The position numbers and the translations under genes are program-made. A stretch of 7,778 nucleotides of DNA from Lachnospiraceae bacterium. Lineage in GTDB: Bacteria; Bacillota_A; Clostridia; Lachnospirales; Lachnospiraceae. Below are positions 6,058-7,778 of the stretch, piece by piece; position 1 is the stretch's first letter, and each line of letters starts with the position of its first letter. The notes under the pieces are model-generated. The model was given only the letters and a program-made list of their open reading frames with translations. It was not told where the DNA came from and did no database searches. The stretch is taken from the NCBI GenBank assembly GCA_017416505.1, contig JAFQCI010000122.1:1-7778 (forward strand), read 5' to 3'.

Positions 6058-7297
6058 ATATTTCTTTGAATCTGTGGCTTACCTTTCCATTTACAAGGTC
6101 CACATAGAACCAGGTATCTTTATTATCATTTTGATTTCGTGCAATGATTTTCCAATTTAACCGACCTGTATACGTATTTACCGCTTCACTTCCATCTGAC
6201 AATGTTTCTGGTGTAAACTGATATACCAGTTCCATACCATAAACATCATAAACCGAATTATTTCCAATCTGTTTTGACACTGCCTGAAATGCACCATCCA
6301 CAGAAATGACAGACTGCAGTTCCTCGGAAGCAACTTCCACCTGATAAGTATCTCCGCCTAATCCACACATATTATCAATTTCATCCGTTTTTATCATACA
6401 TACCTGTCCACGATCATCCCAAAATTCGCTATTGTAAACCCCTTGGGTTGTACCTTCGATATAGTCAAAGGATATATTATTGTATTTCTTCCGGACACAG
6501 AACCCTAACGCATCCTGACCCTCTACATCCAATACCCTGACCTCTGCAACCTCATATTCAAAATCAGGATTTTTTTCATATGGCAATTCATTGTTTAAAT
6601 ACTCTTCTACAAATTGTATTGCTTCATATATAGTCATTTCACCGTCTAAAAGTTTAATTTTATCCTCCAGACCGCTGGTATCTATGGTAAGGTTATATAC
6701 TTTCTTTATCTCGTATGCGTACATGGGAAAGGTCGCAGTAATCGTTCCTTTCGAAAACCATATTGCAGACAGGCTGGAGTCTATCTGTAAAAAACCTTTT
6801 TTGCCCTCTGCTCTTGCATCACCAAATAGTAAAAAATATTTGTCAGCATCAAATATCCCTTCCCTTATCTCTTTTTCCAATTCTTCAAAAGATAGTTCCG
6901 TCACTTCATTTTCTTTTCCGCCTTTATCAAAAACATTTGCTGTTACGATAGACATATCAAAGGATTCACCATAATAGTTATTTATGGCATCCTTCACCAA
7001 AGCTAAATTTTCTTCATGAGTGTTCGTTTCGTACTCCACATTCTTTTGGATATTGATTTGATATAAAATGTTGATATCACTCAAATCTATCTCCAAATCC
7101 TTTACATTCAAGTTTGCATATTTACCTTTTTGCACTTCTGCAATTTCTTTTTCATAGTTTTGCTTTATCTCATAAAAATCTGTTTGTTCCATATTCGTGC
7201 CTGTATCTGTTCCCTTTGATGTAACAAATTTAATAAATACCAAAAAACAAATTACCATTGCTATTATGATGAAACTTTTGATTCTTTTTGATTTCAT
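6044..7297 (-). CDS. Membrane-anchored extracytoplasmic protein of unknown function, first gene of the ABC operon
   Basis: A 417-residue protein I do not recognise by family. A basic N-terminus (MKSKRIKS) and one hydrophobic segment (about 9-24) indicate an uncleaved membrane anchor. The cysteine at 17 is not in a lipobox (the preceding residues are MVI), so a lipoprotein is unlikely. The rest is hydrophilic, with charged, coiled-coil-prone residues at 40-60. Two stretches look like PepSY/YpeB-style alpha-beta units: MTIYEAIQFVEEYLNN (221-236), and a C-terminal strand WKIIARNQNDNKDTWFYVDL followed by NGKVSHRF, which recalls the closing strands of such domains. That likeness is tentative. ATG at 7297 is chosen because GGGGAGG stands just upstream at 7302-7308; an upstream TTG in the same frame has no such signal. 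Its position suggests a sensor or substrate-presenting partner of the transporter, which is inference. Confidence 0.85.
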   Translation of the reverse strand: MKSKRIKSFIIIAMVICFLVFIKFVTSKGTDTGTNMEQTDFYEIKQNYEKEIAEVQKGKYANLNVKDLEIDLSDINILYQINIQKNVEYETNTHEENLALVKDAINNYYGESFDMSIVTANVFDKGGKENEVTELSFEELEKEIREGIFDADKYFLLFGDARAEGKKGFLQIDSSLSAIWFSKGTITATFPMYAYEIKKVYNLTIDTSGLEDKIKLLDGEMTIYEAIQFVEEYLNNELPYEKNPDFEYEVAEVRVLDVEGQDALGFCVRKKYNNISFDYIEGTTQGVYNSEFWDDRGQVCMIKTDEIDNMCGLGGDTYQVEVASEELQSVISVDGAFQAVSKQIGNNSVYDVYGMELVYQFTPETLSDGSEAVNTYTGRLNWKIIARNQNDNKDTWFYVDLVNGKVSHRFKEIYGEE

Positions 7298-7364
7298 AAA
7301 TCCTCCCCGTCCTTTCTGCTGATTTTCAAAACACAACTTGTATGTATTTATGATGTATAATTAA

Positions 7365-7393
7365 AGTATAATTTTTATTTTATTTAGAAACAA
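7365..7393 (-). promoter_or_regulatory. Probable promoter of the ABC transporter operon
   Basis: On the minus strand TTGTTT (7388-7393) and TATACT (7365-7370) are separated by 17 bp. The -10 matches 5 of 6 and the -35 only 3 of 6, suggesting dependence on an activator. It leaves an untranslated leader of about 60 bases before the ATG at 7297. A second TATACA-like element slightly downstream could be an alternative -10. Confidence 0.55.
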
Positions 7394-7405
7394 TGACATA
7401 ACTGG

Positions 7406-7423
7406 TTAAGATTTTATTAAGAT
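7406..7423 (-). promoter_or_regulatory. Tandem repeat ATCTTAA x2 with 11-bp period, possible OmpR/PhoB-type regulator site
   Basis: ATCTTAA occurs twice in the same direction on the minus strand (7417-7423 and 7406-7412) with an 11-bp period. It ends 12 bp upstream of the -35 hexamer of the ABC operon promoter. OmpR/PhoB-family regulators bind such one-turn tandem half-sites at about -45 to -65. No regulator of that family is encoded in this window, so it would have to lie elsewhere. The pattern differs from the 21-bp LytTR repeat before agrD, so the two units appear to be controlled separately. A chance match in AT-rich DNA is possible. Confidence 0.4.
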
Positions 7424-7437
7424 AAACAGCGACCAAC

Positions 7438-7478
7438 AAAAAAAAGACAACTACCCACCTTTTACTTGTGTAGTTGCC
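7438..7478 (-). terminator. Strong Rho-independent terminator closing the PIN remnant
   Basis: GACAACTAC (7446-7454) and GTAGTTGCC (7470-7478) form a 9-bp stem with one G-U pair around a 15-base loop. On the minus strand a run of eight T (7438-7445) follows. The stop codon of the PIN remnant (7462-7464) lies in the loop. It insulates the ABC operon promoter from transcription entering from the right. Confidence 0.85.
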
Positions 7479-7635
7479 TAATTAAAAGCTCTATTTTTTT
7501 AATAAATTGGCACTCTCTAATTTGCCTGCTTTCGTCAGGAAATTTTGAATTTGAAACAAGCTCCTCAAAAACAGCATTTGGAATCTGTACTTCACCAAAC
7601 AACTGATTTATCAAGTCTAACCGTCCAACCTTCAT
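7462..7635 (-). pseudogene. Remnant of a PIN-domain (DUF3368/VapC-like) toxin gene
   Basis: From 7635 the minus-strand frame reads MKVGRLDLINQLFGEVQIP, then NAVFEELV, DESRQIRECQFIKKIEL and a stop. This matches the segment of DUF3368 PIN proteins that usually reads IGRLDLLxxLFGxVxIPxxVxxELV. PIN ribonucleases of this type are normally about 150-160 residues. Here the beginning is missing, with the conserved metal-binding Asp of the DxSPLI motif, and so are the later acidic residues. Only about 57 residues remain. The frame upstream of 7635 shows no likeness to the family, and no ribosome binding site precedes the ATG, so the gene is not functional. No antitoxin gene is visible. It is probably the scar of an old toxin-antitoxin or mobile-element locus. 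Confidence 0.7.
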
Positions 7636-7778
7636 CACTCTTATATAAATATGCTTGGCATTCACCACAAAAATAACTATCCTCATAAACGAGACGAAGA
7701 TAACTTCCTGTTGTTTGTCCCTCACACATAAGATAGCAATAAGTAACCGTTATCTGGGAATCTACCACTGTTTGCAAC
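7592..7778 (-). CDS. Hypothetical cysteine-containing reading frame, open at the right edge
   Basis: A frame open to the window edge reads 61 residues to a TGA at 7592-7594. It contains four cysteines, in YCYLMCEG and YFCGECQAY, of which CGEC could be half of a zinc ribbon. I do not recognise a family. Its last part, after about 7635, is read from DNA that encodes PIN residues in another frame, so the true C-terminus was probably lost when the two fragments were joined. It may be the end of a real gene to the right, or merely an open frame. Confidence 0.3.
   Translation of the reverse strand, partial: LQTVVDSQITVTYCYLMCEGQTTGSYLRLVYEDSYFCGECQAYLYKSDEGWTVRLDKSVVW

Noticed and set aside
6591..6974. 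Plus-strand frames opposite the anchored-protein gene
   Set aside because: Ser/Leu/Phe-rich low-complexity translation, no ribosome binding site, fully inside a 417-codon minus-strand gene.
7298..7336. Longer version of the anchored protein starting at a TTG (7336)
   Set aside because: No Shine-Dalgarno before the TTG, whereas GGGGAGG directly precedes the ATG at 7297, which also gives a normal basic signal-anchor start.
1..7778. CRISPR arrays, tRNA or rRNA genes, intact insertion sequences
   Set aside because: No regularly spaced repeats, no cloverleaf or rRNA-like GC-rich segments, and no transposase or terminal inverted repeats seen on either strand.

Overview
The window looks like a low-GC Gram-positive genome, most likely a gut Clostridia (Lachnospiraceae-like). 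The grounds are strong GGAGG ribosome binding sites, AT-rich intergenic DNA, an Agr-type peptide system, and a BcrA-type ABC transporter. This placement is inferred from family resemblance, not from a marker gene. Every gene I can support lies on the minus strand, so transcription runs from high to low coordinates.

Region by region in the direction of transcription. (1) 7462-7778 is a worn region: the edge of an unrecognised CxxC-containing reading frame runs into a remnant of a PIN-domain (DUF3368/VapC-like) toxin, closed by a strong terminator. (2) 7298-7461 holds the promoter of an ABC operon, with an 11-bp-spaced direct repeat upstream of its -35. (3) 7297-3712 is a four-gene operon with overlapping or near-touching genes: a membrane-anchored extracellular protein of unknown function, two paralogous ABC-2-type permeases and a BcrA-like ATPase. 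(4) 3629-1527 is a LytTR response regulator followed by an AgrC-like GHKL histidine kinase. As written, the kinase is split over three reading frames; two single-T additions in T-rich runs would restore one 440-residue protein. A terminator closes this unit. (5) 1430-592 is an agrD-agrB unit with its own promoter and a well-formed LytTR-type operator (two 9-bp direct repeats, 12 bp apart). The 52-residue AgrD pheromone precursor (1188-1346) is easily missed. (6) 470-1 is the start of a secreted protein with a carbohydrate-binding-like beta-sandwich domain, cut by the window edge.

Inferred working model: AgrB matures AgrD into a small cyclic peptide, probably a five-residue thiolactone beginning at Cys34. 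The AgrC-like kinase senses it, the LytTR regulator is phosphorylated, and it activates agrDB through the direct repeats. The kinase breaks mean the circuit is either broken, switchable, or affected by homopolymer sequencing errors. The regulator/kinase/agr block is much more AT-rich than the ABC operon, which suggests it arrived separately. The secreted protein downstream may be an output of the circuit, but I found no copy of the operator in front of it.
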